Source: Brachionus plicatilis
Taxonomy: Eukaryota > Rotifera > Eurotatoria > Ploima > Brachionidae
Length of the DNA: 64,000 nt
Assembly: GCA_010279815.1 (NCBI GenBank)
Contig: QEOQ01000041.1
Coordinates: 313,048 to 377,047 of the forward strand
Direction: 5' to 3'
Shown: in pieces, positions 28,096 through 40,132 of the stretch
How positions within the stretch are numbered: the first letter of the stretch is position 1
How the letters are laid out: the number at the start of each line of letters is the position of its first letter
The notes under the pieces: model-generated
Told to the model about the DNA's origin: nothing
The model's database searches: none
Seen by the model: only the letters and a program-made list of their open reading frames with translations
Made by a program: the position numbers and the translations under genes

Positions 28096-31000
28096 TTAAT
28101 TTTTGATAGTTGAAAAATATATGTTTAGATTATCTACTTGATCTTGCGGTTTGGTCGCATAATTTTGTTGATTTGCCAAAATCATTTGACTATGCTTTGA
28201 TATACTCTTTTCTAAAAGTAAATTAGTTGTCTCTTTTTGTCTCTCAAGTCTTTCAATAAGCGATAAATTTCTTTTTTCAGCATTTGGACCTGTTTCATTT
28301 TGTTCCATTAAGAAGTCTCGAAAAGTGTAATTGTCTTTTTTAACTGGAGCCAAGACAAGTGGTTTGTCCATTTTATCTTTGCCACAACTTTCATTCGAAG
28401 CTGGTTGCAAAAGAGACTGATTTGACTTGGCATCGTCTATTGAAGCTATTATCCGCAAAGATTTAACTCCCGAATACTGTCTTTCCTGCTGCTTTTGTTG
28501 AAGATTTTTCAGTCCCACTGATAAAACTGAAGCGTCGTCAAATGTTAAATACTGACTGTTCGATATAAACGATCTATTTGTGCTAGAGCCGACTTTTTTT
28601 CGACTTTCCTCGTTATTGCTAAAATTATTTGAAGCTGGTTTGTGAATGTAGACGCTCGAGGCTTTTCTTAACAGATTCAAGGGACTTGGCTGCGAGTCTT
28701 TGCTTGATGTCGAAATTGGCGAATAATAGTTGCTTTGATTACTGTTTTGACTACTTGTATGGCTGTTAACTAAAAAAAAATTAGAAAAAAAAATTAATTT
28801 TTTTATTTTTTTTTTTTTTATTTTTTAAAACTAAAAAAAATCAATTTTTATTAATTATATATTATGCTCATGAATCGAAAATTGGAGTTTTTAAATTGCA
28901 TTTTAAAATCAAATTTCAATGAAAAATGCAACTTAATCTCAGCTAATTTTTGAGCGTGATTTGATCAAAACAGAGCATTTATAATGCAGGTGTAAAAATT
29001 AACGTAAATTGCACTTTCTTGCAAAAACTTGCTTAAAAATCAGGCGAAATAAATTCAGACCCTTGTTAAACATTGAATAAATTTTTTTTTCAATTTAATT
29101 AATTATTTTTTTATAAATTTGATTTTTTCTCTTTTAAAAAAAGTTTTTTATTTCCGAATTAATCAAAAAGTAATCAGTAAACTTTTATAATTTTCACTTC
29201 TCATTTGCGTATTTCTAATTAAAAGAGTTCTTAATGAAACAATTTTTATTCAGTGAAAGCAATTTTTGAACTGTAAATATTTTGAAGAAAGAGATAATAG
29301 CACGGGTCTCATAAACAATTTCTTAAAATAAATTTTTCAATAAATGTATATTTTCAATTGTTGTAAAAATTTTTTCTCAGAAAAAATAAATACATAACGG
29401 GTGTTCAAAAAAGGTTCGCCCGATTTTTGAATTAAAAAAAAATAGAGTTCTATTTTTTCAAATTTTCTAACATTTTACACACTTGTTCAAAATTTTATCC
29501 TGTTTACGAATATGAAAGTCTTTTTTTTCAAAAAATGAGACATCTACCTGATTGGTCAGCGTTCTTGACCACTACTGATGACCAAAATAATCCTCCAAAT
29601 TCCTTTCATATAGACAAAAGTGTATGTTTTAAATAGACAATAGATTTAGACTCAAGGTGAACACTTTTTTTCATATTCGGGTATTATTTAGATAGATGAT
29701 TGAAAGTTTTATATAAATGTCAATTATCAGACAACCAAATGATTCTGTTCAAAAACAAAGCTGAATAAATCAAAAAAGTTCATTTTTTTCATATTTTTGG
29801 ACAATCCTATGTTAGAAAATTTGAAAAAACAGAACTCTATTTTTTTTTAATTCAAAAATCGGGCGAACCTTTTTTGAACACCCGTTACTTCGAAAATATG
29901 ATTTTATTCAAATCGAAAAATTAAAACAATTTGTAAAACGTAAAATGTAAAACATTTTTCAATTAATGCTTTCTTACTTGAATTTTTTTTTTTTAATTTT
30001 AGATTTAAAATTCTGATAGAAAATAATTGAAACAAGTTGGACAAAAAATTTAATTTTGGTTTTTTGAAATAAATTAAATTAGCAATTGTAAAAAAATTGT
30101 TAAAAATCATAAATTCTAAAAGAATGACATCATTGAATATTAGAATTTCTTTAAAGATACATTTACCAAATTTTTTTTAACACTGAACCTTATTCAAATA
30201 TTTATTTTTTTTTAAATAAAAAATTAAAATTTGAACTGATAGGTAATTATTAAAATTATTTTTCAATGAAACGCCTGGTCAAAAGAGGTATAGACAATGA
30301 AAATATTTAAAAGTAAATCCTTTTTGTACTTTTTCTTATTTATTTATTTGACCCTGGTCCTTTTTGTACTTTCTGTACTTTTTGTACTTTTTCTAATTTA
30401 TTTATTTGACCCTGGTCCTTTTTGTACTTTCTGTACTTTATCCAATTAAAAATAAGCATTACAAAAAAATTAAAATTTTAATTATTAATTTTATTTTAAC
30501 TAAAATTTCTCTTATCTTTTACATACCCGAATCCCTAAACCAGGGCTCCGCTCCGGACCCCGTTAAATTTTTTTTGATAATTAAAATACAGATAAAGTAC
30601 AAAAAGTACATAAAGTACAAAAAGTACAAAAAGTACAAAAAGTACATAAAGTACAAAAAGTACATAAAGTACAAAAAGGACCAGGGTAAAATAATAAATT
30701 AGAAAAAGTACAAAAAGTACAGAAAGTACAAAAAGGACCAGGGTCAAATAAATAAATTAGAAAAAGTACAAAAAGTACAGAAAGGAAAATGTTTTTTTAA
30801 TTATTTAAATCTCATTGTCTATCCATGGGTCAAAAATGGTAGTGAAATCTCCTGAATCGATTAAATTTTAGATGAAAATGAAAATTGAAAATTTACAAAA
30901 ATTCAGTTTGCTTTCCTTTTATGGCTAATTAAATTAAAAATCATGAAAATAATGATTCTAGTGCAGAGAACATTAAAAAAAATTAAATTTTTTGTATAAA

Positions 31001-34000
31001 ACTCATTGATCACATTTCTTTAAGATTGGTCTCGTAAAATTTTTTTAATTGTTTTCCTTTTCAGACCTCACGTCATGGGAACAGAGTTAAGGTGAACAAA
31101 AAAACTAGAGTTGTTTAAAAGTCACAAGTCTCAAGTCAAGTCCAAGTCCGGACTTTTTTTTTTAAATCTTTTGTCAAAAGTGCTTTAAAATTTTGAATAC
31201 TGAAGATGAATTGTAAAGACTTTTATGCTTAAATTGCAAGAAAATTCTGATATATGGCAAATCTTTTTGCATTAGGCAACCGAGGGGTATATAAATTTTT
31301 TGATATGAAGACTGATCTAGCAAATTTAGAAAAAAATCTGGAATTGGACTTTTTTGGGACTTGTAAACAACTCTGAAAAAAAATTATGTCACAAAGTCAA
31401 AAATGTTCTTCTTTTTTTTTTTAAATTAAATTAAAAAAATTAAAAAAAGTATCTTAAAGAAATTTCAAATTTAATTGAAAATATCTGTCATTTTAATTTG
31501 TATTTAAGTGATTTTCAAACAAACACTTTGTTAAATAATTAAATTTACTTGTTAGAGGCGTCAATTTATTAACAGGCACTAGGCTGGCTGATGAATTATG
31601 AAAAGTTTTAGTCCTAGATAAGCTACTATTCAAGTTGTTATGATTTGTCTTCGGCCTAATTTTGTTGACTTTAGTTTTTGATTGCAAATAAATGTTCGAG
31701 ATGCCAGTATGATAGTCCAACGCTTTGTTAACCTTGGGCTTATCTTTTTTCCAAGAGCTGATTGATGAATCAAAATGAGCTAATCGATTTGACGATTTTG
31801 AGCTGACTAATTTTCTATTTCTATCTTTTTTATCTTCTCCATTTTTTGGGCCTACTGTTTGCTTTTTGAATTTTTCTTGTCTCTTATCTGCCACCGGAGA
31901 TAGCGATCTGGACCTTGATCTACTCTGACCTTCAAAGTCCGATGATTTACTAAAATCAGACCGTGAATCAAAAGAATGCTGGGACACATCATCATCATTG
32001 GTTTTCTTAGATGTCCGGTCTGCTTCTTCCATTTGACTTTCAGCTCTATTTTCTTTATTTCTTGACAGAGATCTCAATTTAAATTCAATCAGATCGCGGG
32101 TCTCACTTTTGGCCAAGTCCAAATTTTTTTTTCCATTAGCTGAATTTTTGGAACTTCCCAAAAATATGCTTGAATCGTGCGAATTTTTCATATATGAACT
32201 CATAATTTCTTCCAAATCCGACTCGGACGATTTGTACAACAAAGCTTGAAATGCTTTGTCATCAATTGTCTTATTTCGGCTCTTCTTCCGCTCTCTGTCA
32301 ATCTGAACATTCGTTTCCAGCCTAATCAGCTCTGTATCTTTTTTGTAAATGTGCAAAAAGTCATGTAACTGTTTGGACAGCATTCGTTTTTGTTCGCATA
32401 TTGGCAAACGCTTGCTGGGCACATAGACCTTAAACTCTTGGGTCAAATTGGGTGAAGCTTTCTTTATAAACCGCAATACCAGATCCATCTGTTGAATATT
32501 GGACTCGTCTTTTGCCTGTGACTCATTGAATAATCTCACCTGAATTTTGAATAAATAGAGTGCAAATGCAATGCGAATTTGAATACGGCTTAAAAATATT
32601 TATTTTACTTTAGACTTGATTATTGGAGTTTTTGTTAACAGGTAGATTTTTTTAAAAAAAAGCTTATATTTTATACAATATTTAATTAAAATTTTGAGAT
32701 TCAGACAAGAAGTCTAAATTTCAGATGCTAAAGTTTGGGTAATTCTGTTAAAAAAACTTTAAGATTAAATTTAAAAAAAATTTATTCAAAATTGTTTAAT
32801 TTTTTTGATTTATTAATAAAATCAACATGTGAAATTCTAAAATTGTTTACCTTTTTGTTCAGTATTGTTTAATATTGGCCAAAAACGGCGTCTGGAAATT
32901 CACTAAAAATTTGAAAATTTGAACAAACGCATTTCCTATTTTGATAAATTAAGAAAAAAAATTCTCGAAAGTAATTTACAAAGAAGCAACATGATATATT
33001 CCAATTTGAAAAAAAAATTTAATTTTTAATTTATAAATAAAATCAATTATTGAATAAAATTTTATTAATATTTTATTTTTTTGGCTTTTAATTAATGAAA
33101 AAATTTATTTTAGGTAAGAAAAAGTTTAACGCCATGTTGTAATTTGTTTTATTTAAATTTAATTTATCAAAAAAGGAAACGTTTTTATTTATTTTGTTGA
33201 ATTTGCATTGAAATTATAACATTCTAATAACTAAATAATTGAAAGAAAGTTTAATGATTTAGTCATAATGTTTTAATTTTCCCATTCACAAGCTAATAGA
33301 TAAATTGATATATTTTGCGGCTTTTCATGGATACAAGTCACTTGAGTTGACTTTGACTTAATTTTTGTTTAATTTTTTGACTTTTTAAATAAAATTCTAT
33401 AATTGTTCTACTCTAATTTTATTTAATTTATCTGAAGTCAAGTTACTGAGTTACCTTTGAAAAAAGCTTTTAACTTTTGTACAAGTCTGATGAAGTCAAA
33501 GAAATTAATAAATTTTTCTTAAAAATTATTTAAGATCTGAAAAAAGTCTTTTTGTTCAAAGCGTAATTTCAAATTTATATGTTAATCAATAGACTTGAAA
33601 AAATGATTAAAATTTTATAGATTTAAATTATTAAAGTAATATTTATAAAACATTTTGAATTTAATTTAATAAAGTAATTTAATCTACTGTTTTATTTTTT
33701 TTTACTTTTTTTAAAAAAAATTAGCCCTAAAGTCGGAAAAGTAAATAAAAATTTTAATTTCTTTATAATATAAAATGGAAGAAAAATGGGTCTACCTAGT
33801 ACTCACAATAAAAAAACTGTTGCCCACACCCAAAAACTATATAACAACAAAAAATTAAAAATTATTAAAAAACTGTTAAACATAAAATGCAAAACTTTTT
33901 AGCACAAATTTTTATTCATTTTGAATTCGATCACCCTTTTTTTGAAATTTTTGAATCATTAAAAATAAAAGTTATTCTTATTAAAAATTTTAAAAGATTT

Positions 34001-37000
34001 AGAATTCTTTTAAGAATCAAAAAGCTTACTTTTGAATATTTGGTAAAAGATAAAGGTAAACGAAAATGTAAGAAAGCAATTTATCATGATAATTCGCTTT
34101 TATATATATTATTTATTATTTATTTATTTAATAAACACAATTTAGAAATGAAAAAGAAGATGATGTAAAATATTTTATTAATTTAATAATTTTTTTGTTC
34201 ATCACATTGTGCTAAAAAGTAATTTGCGTTAAAAAGTTTCATATTTGTGAGGAACAGTTTTTTAATTGTGGGTGACAGTTTTTTGTTTGTGGTAAATCAA
34301 TTATCTAAAAAAAATCGGTTTGTTTTCGATATTTTTTAAAACTTTCATTGTATATTTTTTTGTTAATAATATTATTTTTTAAAATAAAATTAGCTAATCA
34401 ATTCAATTAATTAAAAATTTAGTGAAGAATACTAAAAAATTTTTGACAAAACTCTGATCTTCTAGTTTTAAAAATAAACTACTTGGAAAAAATTTAGCAA
34501 CTAATATATTTAAATCTTACCTTAAAAAATATCCTTGTTCCAAGTATTTCAATACAGTGCTCAGACTGTAGCTGATTTCTTCATTGTTATCCAAATTATT
34601 ATGTTTAGTTTCATTTGAATAAGAATTATCCTCACATTCAGAATCTTCATCACCAGAGTTATCTGCAAAATATTTTCGTGTATTTTTTGGACTCTTTTTT
34701 GTCTTGGCGTTTTTGCCGGTCAAATAAGCAGTGAAGGTACGACTTCGACCAATACTTGGCAAAGTCTTTTTGCCATTAGGTAAGACCAATTTTTCGGATT
34801 TATTATTTGCTATGCCATTAGTTGAGTCACTTAAATAGTCGTCGTCATTTAATAGATCTGATGAATTGTTCACATCTTTTTCTTTAGCTGCATTTCGTTC
34901 ACCATTCGGAAAGAGGTTAAAGTTAGTTTTAATTGACGGACTAGGCTGGATCTTAAACGGAGCATTTGACAGCTTTCTCAAAGTATCTTCGCTAGGACGA
35001 ACCTGATCATCCAACTTTCGCTCATAGCGTTTATATCTATCTAATGCTTCCAGCAATGAGGCACCTGAATATTCCGATGTCAAGTAGTTGTTAATTGCAT
35101 ACATCTCATATTGATTTTCTAAAGCTCTAAAAAAAATTTGAACATTTTTTTTTAAATCAAATTTTACAATATTCACTTTGCTCTAGATTGGGTTGTCTTT
35201 TTCGGAGTTGCTCCATTAGTCCATCTAAAATTTATAAAATTATATTAGAATTTTAAGCGCTTGTCTAACAATGATTTATAAACAAAAATTCATTCTAACT
35301 TTTTAATAGATACTTAAGGTAGCGAAAATCTAATCAAATCGAATTTTTTCTAATTATTGTCAGGAAAAATATGTGCACGCTTGAAGTCTAACCTTTATCT
35401 AAAACTGAAAAATTAAACATTTTCAAGAAGACTAAATACTAAAACAATTTCATGAAATTTTTTTAAAAGATTATTGTTTTAAATTTAAAATATTTCTAAG
35501 AACAATTTTTTACCAAGCTTTGTTAGGATTGATTTTACTTTAATGAGTAAATTAAGCACATTTAATGAAGAGAAAAAATCATTTCAAAATCATTTAATTT
35601 TTTCATAAAGTTTATGATATTCTATGAGAAACAATTAGACTTTTAATTTTAAAAAAAATATCTAAGTTTAATGTACATTAATTTTTAACAATACAAATTG
35701 TACTCATAAATGGAAAAGTAGTATAAATTTATTACTTGTATTGAATTTGATTTAATTGAAGAATTTTTTGATTTTATAATTTTTTAAATTTTTTTGATAT
35801 TCTTTAATAGTTTCTGTATTACTCAAAATTTTTAATGTAAGTACTCATTTTTGATTTCTTTTATAATAATTTTGGCAAAAAATAAATTCCCAAATAATTA
35901 CCGTAACCGCTTGATTAAAACTCCAGGAATAAAACTGTAGTTCCTTCTTTATACTATTGGAGTTAAGATAATACCCGACATGTTATAATATATTTTAATT
36001 AAAATTCTGGAGTAAAGGAGAATTTAATATTTTAAGCCATTTATAAAGGCTAAAATTCAGCTTTATTCCAGGAGTAAAGGCTGAAAAATAACGGACATCT
36101 TTGAAAAATTGTGGAGTTAATTTTGAAAATCATTAAAGTCAAATTTAGCTTTTATTCTAATTTCAACAAAAAAAGTTCGGTTTTATTCCAATATGAAAAA
36201 CTTTGTGTTTTAAAAATTATTAAAAAAAAAGTTCGGTTTTATTCCATTCACTTTGATTTTTATGTTCTTGAACATGTTTTATGACATCATTTTTAAATTC
36301 CAACGAGTATCTTTGCCACCTTTTTTTATCGTCTTCTAGAGCAGCAGTAACACCTATGTCTTCTTCATTTATCATTTTTCAATTTTTAGTTTAAGCGATG
36401 TTTTTTATTTTAAAAGAAAATTTTTTTTAATAATTTTTAAAACACTCAGTTTTTCATATTGGAATAAAACCGAACTTTTTTTTTTGAAATTAGAATAAAA
36501 GCTAAATTTGACTTTAATGATTTTCAAAATTAACTCCACAATTTTTCAAAGATGTCCGTTATTTTTCAGCCTTTACTCCTGGAATAAAGCTGAATTTTAG
36601 CCTTTATAAATGGCTTAAAATATTAAATTCTCCTTTACTCCAGAATTTTAATTAAAATATATTTTAACATGTCGGGTATTATCTTAACTCCAATAGTATA
36701 AAGAAGGAACTACAGTTTTATTCCTGGAGTTTTAATCAAGCGGTTACGGTATTTTTTTATATCTAAAAAATCAATATAAATGCCCATTTAATAATAATCC
36801 TTAAATAAAAATCTGTTGACACAATATTGACATACCAGTTATGTTAATTATTATGAGGTAGAGATCAGCAATACGTGCTTTGGTTTTGATTAAAATTAAG
36901 TTGTTATAGTGAAACAAAATTTGAAAATATTTTTTGAATCTTTTTAACTTTTACTAAATGATATAAAGTATAACCTTTATAGAGTTAACGAGTAGAAAAT

Positions 37001-40000
37001 TATTTTCAATTTATTCTATCATTAAGAGAATTTGAAATTTTGTGCCACTGAAACTAAGAAAATAAATCATAGTCAAAATATAAAATGCTTAATTAAATAA
37101 ATAAAAAAATCAGTCAATTTAATTTAGAATAAAGGTAAAAACAAGCAAAGACTAGGTGTTTAAAATATTTAATTGAAAATTAAAACAACTCTTGTCAAAA
37201 TAAGTACTAAAGTTACCTTATTGTTAACTGTAAAAACAAATAAATAAATAATAATTGTTAAATGCATTTAAAAATATAATTTTATTACTAAGTTTTCTTT
37301 TAATTTTGAAAGGCTTTTTTTAAAACTATCACTTCGGATTGTACATTTAAAAGAACAAATAATTTATAATTCATAATTAATAATTAATAAATACTTAATA
37401 AATAAATAAACAAATAATTTATAATTTATAATTGCTATCTTACTATTTTTTCTTTCTTTTCTGAAATGATCAATACTTAAACATTTTGCACCTGTCATTA
37501 CTTACAACATGTCTATTTTAATTTATTTTATTTTTTCTTGATTTTTAGTTTATTTTTTTTTTTTAATCTGAAGGAGCTTTAGCTCGGCACAGATAAAACA
37601 AATAAATAAAATAATACATAAAAATAAAATTAATGGCAAAATTTTTAATTTTTTTGGCTTAGTTAAAACTTTCGAAATATTTTTACTTAAATAATTTTTA
37701 CAGGCTCAAAAATTCTCTGATAGTCAAAAAATATATATGTTTTTGTAATTAATTTGCACAAACTATTCATTTAAATTTAAGACTTTAAAAATAAATTAAA
37801 AATTTCGAGAATTTTAAAAATTCAAACCAAAAATAACTTTATAAAAATTGAATTTACCTTTTTGGAAAGAGCCTCTTATGAAGCATAATGTTGTAAGAAC
37901 TCGATCTAGTTTCCAAATAGTGTGAATAAAATTCCCAAGTATCTGACGAAGGAAATATTCTAATCCATCCATTAGCTCGTTGATTCTCTTCAACTATTAC
38001 CTTAAGTATATTTTGTTCAGTTTGGCTTAGTCCATTATACAAAGAATCAGTGTTGTTGGGCTTATTTGAAGCCGGTTTTGCTCCTTGACTGCTCATGTTA
38101 GCTGAATGAGGCCGGACTTTAATTTTATTATCAGCTTTTAATTTTGAATCTTTTTGTTTATAACGACTGGAAAAAGTGAATGGATTTTGACAAAAAACTC
38201 CTGATAATGTAAATAAATCAGCGAGCATGTTCGATTTGATTCTTATATCTAGCAAGGCGTCACAGTCCAGAGAGGGTGACAAATTAACTTCAAGGACCCA
38301 AGGCTTAAATTGTTCATCAATCAAAATATCAAAACCAAACAATTCTTTTTTGGAATAAAAATTAAATTTTTTTTTTAAAATTTTTGTTTTTAATTTACCA
38401 AAACAATTTCCCCTATGAGGCATGAACATTCTTGCTGCACTGGCCATTGGACTCTCCACAGCGAGCAGGGTTTTTATCAAAACTTCCTCGATGTTCATCA
38501 TAAGTGAAAAAGTGTCTTTTCCGAGAGAATTGAGGTACCTCAAAAAAGCACTCATTGACCATTTATTTCCATAGTTTTCTATGTCTGGATCATTGCACTT
38601 GACATATTTGTCATTCTTTTTGTTCAAGCTGTAGTTGGTCAAGTGCATGCAGGTGTTGCGAATGTTGCGCACATTCTGGTCATATTTAACTGTGGCAAAG
38701 CGGGTAAGGCCTTCTTCGTACAAATAAAAAACAAGAGGATCAAATGACGTGACAGCCACGTAAAGTCTCAAGTCGAATTTAAATCCTTCGATCAAAAGAG
38801 GATTTGACAGGTATCTACTCACAACCAAATTATCGTCTAGAGGTATTTGATCAGGCTAAATAAAGAAAGAAAATTTTTTTAGGAACAATTGAAAAAACTC
38901 TAAGCAAAAAGAAATTTTTCTTTAAGCTTATTGACAAAATTGTTTACATGACTTATGAGGTAAATTCCACGGCCTCGGGACAAGCATGCTGGCTTCACAA
39001 TCCAAATTCCTTTCTCTTTGTAAAATGTTGCTTAAAGATAGAAAAATTAAATATATGGCTTTGTTACACAAAGCTAAACACAAAGCTTGGAAAATTCGAA
39101 AATTAAAATCTTTTAATCCTGAGTGAGACAAATGCCGAAATCTTTGAAAGTAAATTTTAAAAATGTCGACATGTCCTGATTGCCAAAGTTTAACCCGGAA
39201 TAAAATTTTTTGTTACCATAAAAATCATCTATTTCAAAAGGCAAGACAAATGTGGTCGGAACAATGTTAAAGGCTTTTTGACCCTTAGGATTTTTTTGAT
39301 TAAAAAAAAAAAAAACTTAATTAATTGAGAATAAAAAACCTTTTCTTTTTGCATTCGTTGAATATTTTTGTACAAACGATCTTTTCTGGTCAATTCACAG
39401 GACCGTGGAAAATGATTCACTTTTTGATTTTCTTGCAGTCCCCTGAACAAATAGCTTTTTAGATTATTTCCACTCCATATTATATTGAACTCAGAACTGT
39501 TCGGATGAACCTAAAATTTTAAACATAAGAAATATTTTCAAAATCATTTTTTCAAATACTTCGCGAAAACCATGTCCCTCTAGCAACGATTTAACCAGTT
39601 TCCTTTCTCCATGCAAAAATTTAAAAGACAATCTATAAGTTTCTGATCAAGGAAAAAAATTTATTTATTTTCTCAAAAATTTATGTCAACTCATACCTCC
39701 GACTTTTTTGCATTCCCAAAAATTTTTACGCAACACTTTGGCACGGAACAAAATCAAAGGCAGACTGTTTTTTCCATTCGGCCAAATAACACTCAAATTC
39801 CGATTGTTAAAATCCTGATTTTCACTCTTGGTTGAATTTATTTTGTTATCCAAATTGTTAATGCTGGTTTGGGAGTTTAAAGCTTGGGAACTGGGCCTGT
39901 TTTCACCATAGTAGCTAAGTCTAGATCTGTTTTCTCTGGGATTTGGCGCAAAAGACGTGACTGTTATCTTGGCTGGTTCATTTGCTTTCTTCAAACTGTC

Positions 40001-40132
40001 TGGATTGAACATTGAGAACATGCCCGTGTACACCGAGCTCTCCGAGGCTAGATTCAATTTTGTGTCGTAAGATTTTGACCGGGAAAGCAAGCTCGCAGAT
40101 TCGTTTGCCGGGTCTGGGTTTGAATTGTACAT
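28096..40132 (-). CDS. TTLL5: Tubulin polyglutamylase TTLL5, 11 exons
   Basis: TTLL5 ligates glutamate side chains onto tubulin and other substrates at cilia and centrioles. Exons in transcript order: 39697-40132, 39560-39642, 39340-39510, 39217-39283, 38948-39030, 38399-38855, 37858-38344, 35177-35224, 34521-35126, 31549-32588, 28096-28769. All phases agree, giving 1383 residues (human about 1280). The TTL domain spans about 115-490: [44 protein letters not shown]-binding [17 protein letters not shown] (about 260-277), [22 protein letters not shown] [15 protein letters not shown], and metal-binding [10 protein letters not shown]...[14 protein letters not shown] (about 433-462). C-terminal TTLL5-specific blocks follow: [48 protein letters not shown] and SSIFLGSSK. 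These match the vertebrate cofactor-interacting region. TTLL5 assignment over TTLL4/6 rests on these blocks. Large introns hold transposon hairpins. The 54-bp intron 38345-38398 is stopless and in frame. Confidence 0.93.
29397..29885. mobile_element. Mariner-like MITE in TTLL5 intron 10
   Basis: The terminal inverted repeats are ACGGGTGTTCAAAAAAGGTT at the left and its complement at the right, extending about 60 bp (through CGCCCGATTTTTGAATT). TA flanks lie at 29395-29396 and 29886-29887. No coding remnant is visible in the 489-bp interior. Confidence 0.7.
30286..30824. repeat. Foldback element with GTACAAAAA arrays, copy 1
   Basis: The ends GGTATAGACAATGAAAATAT and ATCTCATTGTCTATCC are inverted. 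Both arms contain runs of AAAGTACAAAAAGTAC or its complement, plus GGACCAGGGTCAAATAAATA. The centre holds CCAGGGCTCCGCTCCGGACC, unusually GC-rich here. Reading frames across it, such as repeating YKKYKKY, are artefacts of the array. A relative is at 55183. Confidence 0.6.
31106..31375. mobile_element. hAT-like MITE, copy D, in TTLL5 intron 10
   Basis: The ends TAGAGTTGTTTAAAAGTC and TTGTAAACAACTCTG match copy A. The interior (ATATGGCAAATCTTTTTGCA, TTTTTTGATATGAAGACTGA) is homologous to copy A read in reverse. A-rich 8-bp flanks are compatible with a target duplication. Confidence 0.55.
33803..34292. repeat. Inverted-repeat element in TTLL5 intron 9
   Basis: The left end CACAATAAAAAAACTGTTGC (followed by CCACAC) and the right end, read inward, CCACAAACAAAAAACTGTCA (followed by CCCACA) are imperfect complements, and the motif is repeated once more just inside the right end. 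The interior includes a 93-codon plus-strand frame that I could not match to any transposase. Confidence 0.45.
35901..36749. mobile_element. 849-bp hairpin transposon with transposase N-terminus in its loop
   Basis: This element lies in TTLL5 intron 7. TA flanks are at 35899-35900 and 36750-36751. Arms of about 300 bp, nearly identical, start CCGTAACCGCTTGATTAAAA. The CCGTAA start is shared with the 12746 and 26657 family although the rest differs. The loop (about 36200-36455) contains a minus-strand 51-codon ORF (36220-36375) with a psq/Brinker-type helix-turn-helix start. It is interpreted as a non-autonomous derivative of a pogo-superfamily transposon. Confidence 0.8.
36220..36375 (-). pseudogene. 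Transposase N-terminal HTH fragment (BrkDBD/psq-like)
   Basis: The 51 codons from ATG to stop include [20 protein letters not shown]. Pogo/Tigger-like transposases and related Brinker-type domains begin with a similar (R/K)xxYsxEFKxxVIxyaxEhgN block. The frame then runs into the inverted-repeat arm and stops, so the rest of the DNA-binding domain and the catalytic domain are missing. Confidence 0.6.
37570..37612 (+). repeat. LINE/SINE-type 3' tail, copy 3, in TTLL5 intron 7
   Basis: GAAGGAGCTTTAGCTCGGCA followed by CAGATAAAACAAATAAATAA; the best match to the 3241 tail. Confidence 0.5.

Noticed and set aside
30406..30747. Two overlapping ORFs with YKKY or VLFVLF repeats
   Set aside because: They are translations of a GTACAAAAA tandem array in a foldback element.
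33887..34168. 93-codon ORF in a TTLL5 intron
   Set aside because: It lies within an inverted-repeat element, is AT-biased, and matches no transposase I know.
38345..38398. Lys-rich insertion in the TTLL5 catalytic domain
   Set aside because: It has GT..AG borders and removing it restores exact family spacing, so it is a stopless intron rather than protein.
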